From Kutzneria buriramensis (GTDB lineage Bacteria > Actinomycetota > Actinomycetes > Mycobacteriales > Pseudonocardiaceae): DNA of 64,000 nt. The stretch spans positions 248,001 through 312,000 of the forward strand of contig NZ_QUNO01000001.1 in NCBI RefSeq assembly GCF_003387475.1, given 5' to 3'. Made by a program: the position numbers and the translations under genes. Positions 1 to 8,969 of the stretch are shown here, one piece after another. The notes beneath the pieces were generated by a model. It saw only the letters and a program-made list of their open reading frames with translations. It ran no database searches and was not told where the DNA came from. How positions within the stretch are numbered: position 1 is the first letter of the stretch; each line of letters opens with the position of its first letter.

Positions 1-438
1 CGAGCGTCGACGCCGCATCGCCTTCTCCATCGCCCGTATGTTGTCCGCCAAGCGCTCCGCCAGCTCCGCGTCTACCGGAGGAAAACCGTCGGTGTCACAG
101 CACGAGGGTTTGGTGCGCTTGCCGGTCGGCACATCGCACTCCGCGGCTTGGTAGACGAAGCTGTAGATGTTCATCCGCCTGTCGGTCTCATCGTGCGGAC
201 CGAGGGCAATGATCAGCGCTTCCTCGCGGGACAGGAAGGCGACGACCACGCGAAGGTTGTCAGTCAGGTGCCTGACGCACAACCGGTCGAGGTCGACGCC
301 TTCCATGCGATAGCCCATCGCGGCACAGCCACGCCGCTCGAAGTCGGCCTTCCACTGGTCGTACGCCTTGCGTTCCCGCCTGCGCATGGCGTCACGGAAC
401 TCGGCGGCGGGGCGCACCATCTGCACGCGGATCGGCAT
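1..438 (-). CDS. RelE-like toxin candidate, truncated by the window edge
   Basis: The frame stays open from an ATG at 438 to the left edge, giving at least 146 residues, so the C terminus is missing. Residues about 55-90 (HLTDNLRVVVAFLSREEA then LIIALGPHDETDRRMNIYS) have the beta-strand pattern of RelE/HigB-type ribonuclease toxins, followed by a basic tail. The gene lies 42 bp downstream of a helix-turn-helix protein on the same strand, the usual layout of a type II toxin-antitoxin operon. There is no clear ribosome binding site at this ATG, so the start is uncertain. The toxin call is inferred from fold pattern and neighbourhood; I did not recognise a named family. Confidence 0.5.
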   Translation of the reverse strand, partial: MPIRVQMVRPAAEFRDAMRRRERKAYDQWKADFERRGCAAMGYRMEGVDLDRLCVRHLTDNLRVVVAFLSREEALIIALGPHDETDRRMNIYSFVYQAAECDVPTGKRTKPSCCDTDGFPPVDAELAERLADNIRAMEKAMRRRRS

Positions 439-480
439 CCGGGCAGAGTGGCAGACCGTGTCGACCGGCTGCTGGTTAGG

Positions 481-945
481 TCAGGCTTCGACGATGTCGC
501 CCGCACGCCACGCCGCGAGCCCGGCCTGAACGTCGCTGGACTCCAGCTCTGCCTTGTCCTGCAAGCGATGCCAGACCTGTTCGAGCAACGTCTGACGGTT
601 GGCCTTGCCCAGTGCTCGTAGCTCCCTGACGATCGAATACACCGCGCGCACCACGATTGGATCAAGGGTCTGAACCCTGGGATGACACGGATCCACTCGC
701 GACGAGCGGAACACGCCACGGTCGTACCAGTGCGTGACCGTCTTGACATCGACGTCCAGAAGTTCAGCCGCAACCTTGACCCGGACGAACCCGACCTCAT
801 CGATCAACTCGGTCGCGACCTGGTCCAACTGGGCGGCGTCATCGGGCTGGCTGCCACGCAGATGCGCGGCGACACTTTCGAGATGGTCCGCCTGTGCGAA
901 CTTCTTTTCGACGAGCTGCATCTGATCGGCGACTGCGGTACCCAT
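481..945 (-). CDS. MerR-like helix-turn-helix protein, possible antitoxin
   Basis: This 154-residue protein has a helical N-terminal half and a MerR-like helix-turn-helix at about residues 53-80 (motif VAAELLDVDVKTVTHWYDRG). The C-terminal half is rich in charged helices. It is the first gene of a two-gene minus-strand unit whose second gene looks like a RelE-type toxin. The likely role is therefore DNA binding, autoregulation of the pair and neutralisation of the partner. No metal-binding or effector domain of classic MerR proteins is visible. It could also be a stand-alone regulator. Confidence 0.6.
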   Translation of the reverse strand: MGTAVADQMQLVEKKFAQADHLESVAAHLRGSQPDDAAQLDQVATELIDEVGFVRVKVAAELLDVDVKTVTHWYDRGVFRSSRVDPCHPRVQTLDPIVVRAVYSIVRELRALGKANRQTLLEQVWHRLQDKAELESSDVQAGLAAWRAGDIVEA

Positions 946-1479
946 CGTGGTGCACCTCCCCGTTAACTAGCCGCCAACACGCTGGCTCCCAAAAATGTAG
1001 AGACTTTTTGGGAACAGCGCAAGCATCGCCAGTGTGATTCCCGACGTTCCGGAAGCCGTACACCGTCACAGTGCGTGTCAACACCCCTGCTCACCTGCGG
1101 TGTCAACAGCCACGCACCGTGAAAACCGGAACCGGCCACATACGCTCGGCACATCCGTGCGACATCGCCCGCACGCGCGACCGCCACCTCGACGAAAAAC
1201 CAGCAAAAACGCCCTGACCAGCGCAAACGTGCACGCAGGTACGCGGGCGGTCGTACCATGCTGCCCAGACAGCCCCGGTCCCGACACGCGACCAGCGGAG
1301 CGACGATGGAAACGATCGGAAGCCACCGACACGTCACCCTCTACGACGTGCGCGGCTGGCTCAAGGGGCGTCGACGCACCCGCCGAACGCTGCGGAGCGA
1401 CCTGCGAGACCTGCGGCGTATGGCGCGGCCCCTCACAGGACAACCTGCGCACCACGCTGGCGGCCGCGCCCTGCCTGAC
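946..1479. other. No convincing gene
   Basis: Open frames here on both strands are arginine- and proline-rich, overlap each other, and have neither a ribosome binding site nor a recognisable domain. The stretch from about 1300 may contain the decayed 5' part of the pseudogene that follows. I see no strong promoter or terminator. Confidence 0.4.
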
Positions 1480-1845
1480 CCCGGACTTCATCGCCCTCAT
1501 GGCCCCCAGCGCCAGACCCCACCCGACTCCTCCAGCAATTGGCGAGCTGACCATGCCCCTGACCTGCGACCCGAACGCGTGGCCCGAGGCCCAGTGGCTG
1601 CTCGGCTGGCTCCATTCCCTGCGCGAACGCGCAACAACCGGCTCATCCTTGGTCAGAACCTCCCCTCCTGGCACGGCGACTCCGAGGAAGACCACTACCT
1701 CACCCAGCTCACCCGCCGCACCGGCCATACCCCGTCATCGTCGGCACCAGCGTGCACGCCGACTGGACCACCGCCAGCCTTTCGGCGCTGATCAGGCACT
1801 GGCAGCGCGGCGGCCTGGTCACCGTCGACATCCCACCCGCCCGAC
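1480..1845 (+). pseudogene. Frameshifted remnant of an unrecognised gene
   Basis: Three reading frames take over from one another and together read like one protein. About 1487-1635 gives a segment with CDPNAWPEAQWLLGWLHSL. About 1636-1730 gives NRLILGQNLPSWHGDSEED. About 1730-1845 gives VIVGTSVHADWTTASLSAL and a final VTVDIP. The amino acid composition of each piece is protein-like while the alternative frames are not. At least two single-base shifts are needed to join them. I do not recognise the family. Its position between a toxin-antitoxin-like pair and a transposase fragment fits a decaying island. Confidence 0.4.
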
Positions 1846-1869
1846 CCATGGCGGACCGGCGGCGAGGAA

Positions 1870-2097
1870 TCAAGCCTGGATCGACAAGGGCCCCAGCGCC
1901 CGCACCGGTGCGTTGGTCAACGCGGCGCGCAGCCGGTCGATGTCGATCTGGCCTCGGGTCAGGCCCGCGTAGCCACTGCCGTGGCCACCGCGATGCTCGC
2001 CGACCAGGGATAACTCAGCGATCGACCGGACTGGCCCGTCGCCGCACAACACCGCGTCGCACAGCTCGAACAATGCGTCCGCGCGTCGGTCAGGCAG
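1870..2097 (-). pseudogene. IS701-like transposase, N-terminal fragment
   Basis: The minus strand encodes RADALFELCDAVLC, then GPVRSIAELSLVGEHR and RGQIDIDRLRAAL. From memory this is the N-terminal region of the DDE transposases of IS701-like actinobacterial elements, which are about 400 residues long. Only about 75 residues remain before a stop at 1870, and the catalytic core is absent. It is a dead fragment, left by an insertion and later deletion. Confidence 0.6.
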
Positions 2098-2419
2098 GCG
2101 TGGAGGTGTTGGCGGAACGGCCATCCGGGACGTGATGGCCGTGGACGGCATCACCGCCGGCCAGGTCGCCGATGCGACGCCAGTCATGATCAGCACCCCG
2201 GGTCTGCCAGATCCGAGACGGGCATCGGTAGGCGGCATAACGGCGCCACCCGCACACGCCGCCGGCATAGCCGCAACGGCACATTGTGACAACAACACCG
2301 ACAAAGACGCCGTGCGGCAAGCACCCTGGCCGTCGATCACATCTACGCCTGACACTCCCGGGTAACGATGTGGGGATGATGCAGGCCGGCGAGCGCGCTC
2401 AACCCCGCCCTGCCACCCG

Positions 2420-2750
2420 TCATGGCCGCATAGTCGGCAGGATCGACAAGTAGGGCGTGCTGTCGAGTTCGACGCGGTCGGGCGCGGGTTCGTGCGCGGT
2501 GAACTGCAATGCGTGTCCAGGCAGACCGGCGTCCACGCAGCGTCCGCAGTCGACGATCATCACACCGTCGCGCTGGCGCGCCCGCACACCGACCTTGTGC
2601 AGCGGGCCGCCGCAGGCCTTGCAGATCGCGGGAATAATGCCCACGTGGGTGCCGTCGGCCTCACGTCGGTATCGCAGCATGCCGTCGTACTGGAGCTTGG
2701 CGTCGAAGTCGTCCACGGTGGGCCACGCTACCCGGCCTTCGTACACACGT
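2420..2750 (-). pseudogene. 3' part of a zinc-ribbon gene split by an insertion sequence
   Basis: This frame encodes about 109 residues with one zinc-ribbon-like set of cysteines (CKACG near residue 42 and CGRC near residue 68). It ends at 2420. At its 5' side it runs straight into the terminal repeat of the insertion sequence at 2751. If the element and one copy of the 8-bp duplication are removed, this frame joins in phase to the frame at 4095-4419, giving QLERVYEGRVAWP across the junction. The GTG at 2746 could in principle start a truncated product. Function not recognised. Confidence 0.6.
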
Positions 2751-2771
2751 TCGATGTCGCTTAGCGTGGAT
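2751..2771 (+). repeat. Left terminal inverted repeat of the insertion sequence
   Basis: The 21-bp repeat is mirrored at 4074-4094 with one mismatch. The inner 17 bp (TGTCGCTTAGCGTGGAT) match perfectly. Confidence 0.85.
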
Positions 2772-4034
2772 GTGACCTACAGTAGTTTCGTGGAGATTCC
2801 GGCGTGTCCGGATCCGGCTCACGAGGGGTCGGTGCGGGTGCGTGCCGGCTGGTACGGGCGGGCTGGTCAACGACGTCAACGCTGGTGGTGCGCGCCGGCT
2901 GACGGCAGTCCGCGGCACCGCTTCACCGAGGTCTTGCCCAGATTGGCCGGGTGCGGCGAGGCCACCTGCCCGGAATGCGCGACCGCGTTGGAACCCTGGG
3001 AAGGCCAGCCCACGCCCCGGTTGTACGGATTCTCGGTGCGGACCGTGGCCGCCGCGTTGGCCCGGGTCGCCACCGGGGCGTCGTTTCGGTCCACCGCCGC
3101 GCTGGTCCGGGACCAGGCCGGCCGAACCCGCCTGGCCCCGCAGCGGCAACGGGGCCGCAAGTTCACCGATCCCAACCGACACGGCCAACTGATCTCCGAC
3201 TGGGTCGCGGTGTTCGCGCCGGTGATCTGGCAGGCGTATGCGCCCACGGTGTGGCCCCCACGGCTGATCCTGGACGAGTCCGGGTTCCGCGCCTCGGCCG
3301 CCCAGCCCGCCGCGCGCGGGACACCCCTGTTCTCGGTGTTGGGCGCGGTGGGCTACCCGTATCCGGGAGCCCGGCCGGTGGTCTGGCGCCTGGAGGCGGT
3401 GCCGGCCGCGAATACCGCCGCGTGGCAAGGGTTTCTGACCGCGCTGGCGGGCCGCGCGGAGGCCCTGGTCACTGACGGCGGCTCAGCCATCGCCCGCGCG
3501 GTCACCGCGGCGTGGCCCGGCGAACCGGCCCCTCGGCTGCGCCGCTGTGAATGGCATCTGCGGCGCGGTCTGGCCCAGTCCCTGCCCGAGCCGATCCGCG
3601 ACGACGCGACCCATCCGGTGACCAAGGCCATGACCGGCTGCCTGACCAGCACCACGAACTGGGCGCGGTTTGAGAACACGCTGCACCAGTTCACCCAGGA
3701 GGCCAGCCTGCCGGGCACGTGGAGCTGGGTCGAGCGCAACCGGGAGTTGATCCTGACCCAGGCCGTCGATCGTGACGGGTTCGGCCCGCACTCGATCGGG
3801 CCGCTGGAGGAGGTCTTCCGCCACGTGGACAACGTGCTGGACGACCGGGTCTACACGATGACCAACAAGGCCCGCACCGACCGATTACTGATGCTGATCG
3901 CCGCTGACCGCAACGGCTGGGTCGACGAACGCGCCTGGGCCGAGATCATCCGCGATCATCTGCACGGTCGTGATGGTCTGGCCGACCGGCAACGCCAGGT
4001 CAACGACCCCGTCACCACTCCTAGCCTGCGATAA
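2772..4034 (+). CDS. DDE transposase (mutator/ISL3-like)
   Basis: This roughly 420-residue transposase moves the surrounding element. The N terminus has a cysteine-rich zinc-binding region (CPDPAHEG, then WWCAP, then CPECATAL). The core shows LILDESGF, a second acidic motif VTDGGSAI and the C-x-x-H element RRCEWHLRRG, typical of mutator-type DDE enzymes. A later glutamate-rich part (LEEVFRHVDNVL) precedes a helical tail. The start is uncertain: in-frame ATG 2754, GTG 2766, GTG 2772 and GTG 2790 all exist, and the first two lie inside the terminal repeat. No frameshift is seen, so the enzyme is probably functional. Confidence 0.8.
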   Translation: MTYSSFVEIPACPDPAHEGSVRVRAGWYGRAGQRRQRWWCAPADGSPRHRFTEVLPRLAGCGEATCPECATALEPWEGQPTPRLYGFSVRTVAAALARVATGASFRSTAALVRDQAGRTRLAPQRQRGRKFTDPNRHGQLISDWVAVFAPVIWQAYAPTVWPPRLILDESGFRASAAQPAARGTPLFSVLGAVGYPYPGARPVVWRLEAVPAANTAAWQGFLTALAGRAEALVTDGGSAIARAVTAAWPGEPAPRLRRCEWHLRRGLAQSLPEPIRDDATHPVTKAMTGCLTSTTNWARFENTLHQFTQEASLPGTWSWVERNRELILTQAVDRDGFGPHSIGPLEEVFRHVDNVLDDRVYTMTNKARTDRLLMLIAADRNGWVDERAWAEIIRDHLHGRDGLADRQRQVNDPVTTPSLR

Positions 4035-4073
4035 CTGACGGTCACACCACGTCAGATAATCATGAGAGCTCGT

Positions 4074-4094
4074 ATCCACGCTAAGCGACACCGA
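4074..4094 (-). repeat. Right terminal inverted repeat of the insertion sequence
   Basis: Reverse complement of the left end, with one mismatch, followed directly by the second copy of ACACACGT at 4095-4102. Confidence 0.85.
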
Positions 4095-4419
4095 ACACAC
4101 GTTCGAGCTGCCCTGAGGTGGGGATAACCTGTGGATAACCCGCCCTGCGCGCATTGGTCGACGTGTAATCGCCGAGGGCGGGGTCCCGTCCCGGGATCTC
4201 GAAAGCCAAGCCGCGGGGCCGCTGGCGCGCTGCCGCTGTTCGTCGGCCTGACGCCGGTCGGGGTCGGCTGGTCGTGGTCGCTGGACGCCGGCCCGGTGCG
4301 GGTGGTGGCCTGCCTGAAGGCGGCGGGGTCCAGCGCGTCGGGGGGCTGCGCGCTGGACCGGCCTTGGTCAGGTCATCGTGGTCGGGGCGCTGGTTGTTGG
4401 CCGGCGGCAGGGTCCGCAT
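4095..4419 (-). pseudogene. 5' part of the gene interrupted by the insertion sequence
   Basis: The minus strand reads EIPGRDPALGDYTSTNARR and then GYPQVIPTSGQLERV, stopping abruptly at the insertion point. It is in phase with the 2420-2750 fragment once the element is removed. The first 60 residues are proline- and arginine-rich and may not be coding, because a different frame (4368-4573) becomes protein-like upstream. The original gene was therefore probably already frameshifted before or after the insertion. Confidence 0.5.
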
Positions 4420-4946
4420 CTGCGTCCACGGGCACCGGCGTGCCGAAGGGCCCGGGCGGCCACCTCATGCACCGGGGTGTTGACCTGGCTGAACAGCGCC
4501 TCGTGCTGGCCGCTGCCGGATCGGTTCTTGTCGATCTGGTCCAGCACGGCGGCAAGCCGGCGCTGGTTGTCGTGTAGTCCGGGGAGCGGAGGAGGGGATG
4601 ACGACTCTGCCACGCAGCTGCTTCCGGACACCGGGCACACGCAGGTACCGCTGGCCTGTTGCCCAGTGGCGAACGCGGAGTGCGCGGGAAGCGTAACGAC
4701 GCGTACTGACAGTTCCGTTCCCTCGGCGCGTCAGCCCTGGTCACAGCAGATCGGTGCGGCCGAGGTCGCGGGGCGCTGACCAGGAAGACTCGCCGGGTGC
4801 CGGTGCCGAACAGGTAGGCGCGTTGCTCCTCGAACCGGGCCAGAGTGCGGTAGCCGGCGGTCGGACAGGCCGGCGGTTGCCGAACTACGGCCGCGCGGTG
4901 ATCATGGCGGCCTCGGTCCTTTGAGACGGCCTTGCCCCAGGCATCA
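4420..4946 (-). pseudogene. Decayed coding remnants on the minus strand
   Basis: No intact gene is present, but two pieces look like former protein. About 4450-4573 reads LAAVLDQIDKNRSGSGQHEA then LFSQVNTPVHEVAARAL. About 4760-4870 reads GYRTLARFEEQRAYLFGTGT then RRVFLVSAP. They lie in different frames, separated by stops. They may be parts of the same large gene as the fragments at 2420-2750 and 4095-4419. Family not recognised. Confidence 0.35.
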
Positions 4947-7001
4947 TCAACCGGCTTTAGGCATGGGTAGGGAGCCGCGCATAAGTAACTGGTGAAGCTC
5001 AGGACCGGGGACTGGTCTGGAGAACAACCACCCTTGGTAGGCGTCGGCCCCGATGCCGCGCAGCACGTGGAACTGCGTGGCGGTCTCTACCGCCTCGCCG
5101 ACGCAACTCCGACCCATCGCACGGGCCAGCATCATCACTGCCTGGGCCACCGCGAAGTCCGCGGGATCTTCGCCGACCCCGGACACGAATCGGCGGTCCA
5201 CCTTGATGATCTGCGCAGGTAGATCCTTCAACCGGGCCAGCGACGAGTAACCGGTGCCGAAGTCGTCGACGGCGAACCGGACGCCGCGGTCGACGAGATG
5301 GGCCATCTCCGCGATCGTCAGGGGCGACAGACCGGCCAGCAGGGTCTCGACCAGTTCCAGGACAATCCGGTCCCAGCCGATCCCGGACTCGGCAACAGCG
5401 TCGGCCACCGTCGTCGTGAACCCCGGATCGCCAGGTGCCAGCGCGGACAGGTTCACCGCGACCGCAATTCGACGGCCGGCCGGCTCGGGCCAGCCAACCG
5501 CGGCCCGCAATGCTGTGCGGAGAACCCAACTGTCCAGCTCGAGCAGCAGGTTGCTCCTCGCCGCCACGGGTAGGAACACGTCGGGCGTGAGCAGTCCGTA
5601 CTCGGGGTGCTGCCAGCGGACCAGCGCTTCAGCGGTCAGTATCGTGCCGTTCACGTCGACGACCGGCTGGTAATGCAACGTCAACGCATCTGCTGCGATC
5701 GCGTCGTGCAGCTCGCCCTCCAGCTGCACTTGCCGATCCGCAGTGGCGACGAGCCCGGCGCTGGCGACGACCATCCGACCGTAGCCACGCCGCTTCGCCT
5801 CGTACATCGCCGCGTCCGCGAACCGCAACAGATCCTCGCCGGTCACCAAGGTGTCGGTCGGCGTCACGGCGCCGATGGACGCCGACACGCGGACGAGCTG
5901 CCCCTGAAGCGGCACCGCCTGCTGAAACAGGGGCGCCACCAGGGCGGCGAACTGTTCGACGCCATCCAACGGTCTGACATCCGGGCAGACGACCACGTAC
6001 TCATCGGCGGAGACCCTGGCCGCGACGCTGCCCTCGGGCAGCCCCCTCTCGAGGTTGCGAGCTACGGCGACGAGCAGTTCGTCTCCGGCCTCGTGGCCGA
6101 GGGACTCGTTGATGCGTTTGAAGTTGTCGATGTCGCAGAACAAAACGGCGACGTGGCTTGCGGCGGCAGCATCGCCACTGAGCAATGCCCGAAGTAGTTT
6201 CATGGCACCGCGACGATTGAGGAGGCCGGTGAGCTCGTCACGGGTGGTGGGCTGCACCCAGTCCGCCGTGGCTGAGGCAGAACCGGTCGGGGTGGGTGAC
6301 ACGGCGAATGCCTCGGCGATGTGCGACAAGTCCTGATGCTGCTCATCGAGGTACGCGCCAATGCGGTGCACGACCGCGTCCACCCCGGCCAGGTCGACAC
6401 CGACGCCGACATGGGGAAGGCGGGGCACTGAGGGCTGTGCTGGCGACAGGTCCTCGGCGCTGCTGGTGTCAGGGCCGAGCATGCGGAGCTGGCGCTCGAG
6501 AGTGTTGATCTTGCGATGCAGAACGGCGATCAGCTCCACCGCCAACGTCCGCTCGTCCAGGGCCCGATCCAGTTGATGCTGGGTGCGTTCCTTCGACCGG
6601 TGGGCGTCGGTGAGTTCACGTCGGGTTCGCGCCAGCTCGGCCACGCTCCGGTCGGCTTCGTGCTGGTGGTGATCGCGCTGCCAGGTGAGATGCGCGATCA
6701 TGTCCTGCAAGCGCATCAAGGCGAGCTGCAGCGCAAGGACCACCTGCGTGATGTTCCGTTCGGCGGTCACGCTAGCCAGGAGTTGTTGTTGCATCTGCGT
6801 CAATTGCGTCTGGACGTCGTCGAGCCGACGATAGGCCGTAATGACCTGTTCCTGAGCCTGATGAACCGCATCCGGATCATGTCGGCCGGTCTGAGTGATG
6901 TGGACATCGCCGTGGATCGCCGCCGCCTGCACCACATTGTTGGCCATGCCGCTCGTCGTGTTGCTCGAGGTGCCTGCAGCAGGCGGAGGCTCAGTCGTCA
7001 C
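4947..7001 (-). CDS. GGDEF-EAL cyclic-di-GMP protein with N-terminal amyloid-like motif and coiled coil
   Basis: The protein has 684 residues and a GTG start at 7001. Residues about 15-36 (GMANNVVQAAAIHGDVHIT) resemble the RHIM/PP-like bacterial amyloid signalling motifs known from actinobacterial NLR-type proteins. A long coiled coil with no membrane segment follows (about 45-180). The GGDEF domain (about 255-415) has SADEY at the active loop, so cyclase activity is doubtful. The EAL domain (about 430-675) keeps AEALVRW, VAVNLSA, DDFGTGYSS, IKVDRRF, GEAVET and YQGWLFS, so phosphodiesterase activity looks intact. It is probably a soluble c-di-GMP-degrading enzyme controlled by assembly of its N terminus. 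It stands alone between an insertion sequence and decayed DNA. Confidence 0.85.
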   Translation of the reverse strand: MTTEPPPAAGTSSNTTSGMANNVVQAAAIHGDVHITQTGRHDPDAVHQAQEQVITAYRRLDDVQTQLTQMQQQLLASVTAERNITQVVLALQLALMRLQDMIAHLTWQRDHHQHEADRSVAELARTRRELTDAHRSKERTQHQLDRALDERTLAVELIAVLHRKINTLERQLRMLGPDTSSAEDLSPAQPSVPRLPHVGVGVDLAGVDAVVHRIGAYLDEQHQDLSHIAEAFAVSPTPTGSASATADWVQPTTRDELTGLLNRRGAMKLLRALLSGDAAAASHVAVLFCDIDNFKRINESLGHEAGDELLVAVARNLERGLPEGSVAARVSADEYVVVCPDVRPLDGVEQFAALVAPLFQQAVPLQGQLVRVSASIGAVTPTDTLVTGEDLLRFADAAMYEAKRRGYGRMVVASAGLVATADRQVQLEGELHDAIAADALTLHYQPVVDVNGTILTAEALVRWQHPEYGLLTPDVFLPVAARSNLLLELDSWVLRTALRAAVGWPEPAGRRIAVAVNLSALAPGDPGFTTTVADAVAESGIGWDRIVLELVETLLAGLSPLTIAEMAHLVDRGVRFAVDDFGTGYSSLARLKDLPAQIIKVDRRFVSGVGEDPADFAVAQAVMMLARAMGRSCVGEAVETATQFHVLRGIGADAYQGWLFSRPVPGPELHQLLMRGSLPMPKAG

Positions 7002-7112
7002 CGGCTACCGTCCCACCATCGGCTGTGTCGCTCCAACACACCCAGTGAACGCTACTAGCCCGCACAAGGAGCAGGGGTGGCTCATGGACGCCTCGGACTA
7101 ATTACTTCGTCA

Positions 7113-8680
7113 TGAAAAACTGAGGTGGCGGTCAACTGCCCAGCAGTCGCCCGGCCGTGGTTGGGCCGGATTCACTGGTTCACGCCCTGGCGGTTGCCGC
7201 CAGGGCGGTGAGCTTGACCAGGTTGTGGGCCAGGACGCCGTGCCCGGTCCAGATCCGCACCCCGGCGATGCCATCGATACCGGTGCGGTCCCACCCGTAT
7301 CGATGTTTGAGGTGGCTGATGCGCCCTTCGTAGCCGGTGCGCCACTTGACGAGTTTGCGGAACGACGGCCTGCGTTCGTGGTGTTGTCGGGCGAGTCCTG
7401 TCTTGCTTTTCCGTGGGATGGCAACGGTTTTCACGCCGAGGTCGTTCAGTTGCGTCTCGACGGAAGCTTCCCCGTAGCCCCGATCAGCGGTCACCGCGCG
7501 GGGTGTGTTGCCGGTGCGGCGCTGCACGCGCTGCACCGCGGGCACGAGTTGCGGCGCGTCGGCCGGGTTACCCACCTCGACGGTGTGGTCGAGTACGACA
7601 CCGTCGGCGTTGTCCACGACCTGGGCCTTGTAGCCGAACTCCACAGGCTTGCCCAGGCGTCCCTTGGCGATCGGGCGGGCGTCGGGATCGTGCAGGCTGA
7701 CCAGCCGGGTGGCCGAGTCCGGGGTGTCCCCGGCCAGCCGCAGCCGCGTCTGGGCCACGATCCGTCCGGCCCGCTCGAGGGTGGCGGCCAGTTCGTTGAT
7801 CGCCCGGCGGAGCCGTCCTCGGGCGTGGCCGGTTGCCGTGCGCAGCGCCCGGCGGGCATTGCGCAGCATCGCCGCCGCGTCCCGGGTCGCCCGCGCGGCC
7901 AGGCCGGCCAACTCGCCGGTGATCCGCCGGACGGTGGCCTGGGCTTCCTCGCGGGCCTGGGCGCCTCGCAGCCGTAGCTTCGAGGTGATCGTGCGGACCC
8001 GCCGCCCCGCGGTGCGGGATCGGTCCCGAAACGGGGTCCGGACCGCGCCACCAGCAGTCTTTATCCGTCGGACCAGCCCGCTGATCTTGCTCACCGCACG
8101 GGCCAGCAGTCCGGTGTCAGTGGGGTAGTTCACGTTCGCCGACACCACGGTGGTGTCGGCGCGGACTTTTCCCGTCTTCACCAGCTTCGCCGCGGTCGCC
8201 TTGGCCAGCACCGCCTCGTTCAGAGCCGCCACCGCGGTCTCCCCGCAGCGGGTGGTGATCTTCATCAGGGTCGTGGGGTGTGGCAGCGGGTCGTCGATGT
8301 TCAGCCGGCAGAACCGCCGCCAGGAGATCGAGTCGGACACCTCCGCGCACAGCGACTCATACCCCAACCCGTAGCGGTGCTTGAGGAACATCAACCGCAG
8401 GTAGGTCTCCATCGGCACACTCGGTCGACCCGTCCGGGTGCTGAAGTGCGGCACGAACGGAGCGAAGAACCGCTCGTCATCCAGCCATGCGTCCACCCGC
8501 TCCAGCTCTGCCGGCAGCCGCAAACACACCTCCGGCAGGATCGACTCCCACAACGAAGGCTGCTCGTTCCGTGTCCGTAACATCAGCCAGATCCCTTGCG
8601 GCGCAACGATTTACTTGCATTGTCGCGCCGATGCGGCCTGGTCGGCTCCCGACACGCCGACCAGGCCCATCACTTTTTCA
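7113..8680 (-). mobile_element. Insertion sequence, ISNCY/IS1182-like
   Basis: A single transposase gene is flanked by imperfect inverted repeats: TGAAAAACTGAGGTGG at 7113-7128, and TGAAAAAGTGATGGGC read on the minus strand from 8680 to 8665 (12 of 16 match). I found no obvious target duplication, so the exact ends are provisional. Confidence 0.55.
7180..8583 (-). CDS. ISNCY/IS1182-like DDE transposase
   Basis: The transposase has 467 residues. The N-terminal DNA-binding region contains RTGRPSVPMETYLRLMFLKH, a hallmark of this group. The first catalytic Asp is in VRADTTVVSANVNYPTD. A long arginine-rich helical insertion follows (about 180-270). The second Asp is in AVTADRGYGEA and the Glu in GYEGRISHLKHRYG. 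All three DDE residues are present and the frame is intact, so it may still be active. It lies between the GGDEF-EAL gene and the ABC-ATPase operon. Confidence 0.85.
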   Translation of the reverse strand: MLRTRNEQPSLWESILPEVCLRLPAELERVDAWLDDERFFAPFVPHFSTRTGRPSVPMETYLRLMFLKHRYGLGYESLCAEVSDSISWRRFCRLNIDDPLPHPTTLMKITTRCGETAVAALNEAVLAKATAAKLVKTGKVRADTTVVSANVNYPTDTGLLARAVSKISGLVRRIKTAGGAVRTPFRDRSRTAGRRVRTITSKLRLRGAQAREEAQATVRRITGELAGLAARATRDAAAMLRNARRALRTATGHARGRLRRAINELAATLERAGRIVAQTRLRLAGDTPDSATRLVSLHDPDARPIAKGRLGKPVEFGYKAQVVDNADGVVLDHTVEVGNPADAPQLVPAVQRVQRRTGNTPRAVTADRGYGEASVETQLNDLGVKTVAIPRKSKTGLARQHHERRPSFRKLVKWRTGYEGRISHLKHRYGWDRTGIDGIAGVRIWTGHGVLAHNLVKLTALAATARA

Positions 8681-8969
8681 GGGGGAGGTGTTCCCGCCCG
8701 GGCCGGCCGCCGCGTGGTGGGAAACGTGGTGAGCAGCGCACGCCAGGTGACGGGTCACGATCCGGGATCGCGCGAGCTTGAGGGGCACGAAGCTGGCTGA
8801 GCGCGCCGGTTGCTCTATCAGCGTGCGACTTCGACACCGTGGGCGGGCTGCGAGCCGCGGCGCTGGCGCCGTGGCGGAGGCTGAGCCTGAAGCCATGCGG
8901 CTGATGCAACCAATGCCGTAGGCAACGTGGCCGGCCACCACCGGCCCGACGCCTGAGAACGAGCACGAC

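Larger units (their letters stand above)
2751..4094 (+). mobile_element. Complete insertion sequence with 8-bp target duplication
   Basis: The element is 1,344 bp. Its ends are a 21-bp inverted repeat (TCGATGTCGCTTAGCGTGGA at the left, one mismatch at position 4 at the right). The 8-bp direct repeat ACACACGT flanks it at 2743-2750 and 4095-4102. It carries a single transposase gene on the plus strand. Intact ends, an exact target duplication and an intact transposase indicate a relatively recent insertion. An 8-bp duplication fits the IS256/mutator and ISL3 groups. Confidence 0.85.

Noticed and set aside
8681-8969. Small minus-strand frames between the insertion sequence and the ABC-3C operon
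   Set aside because: Overlapping short frames without ribosome binding sites or domains; treated as intergenic.
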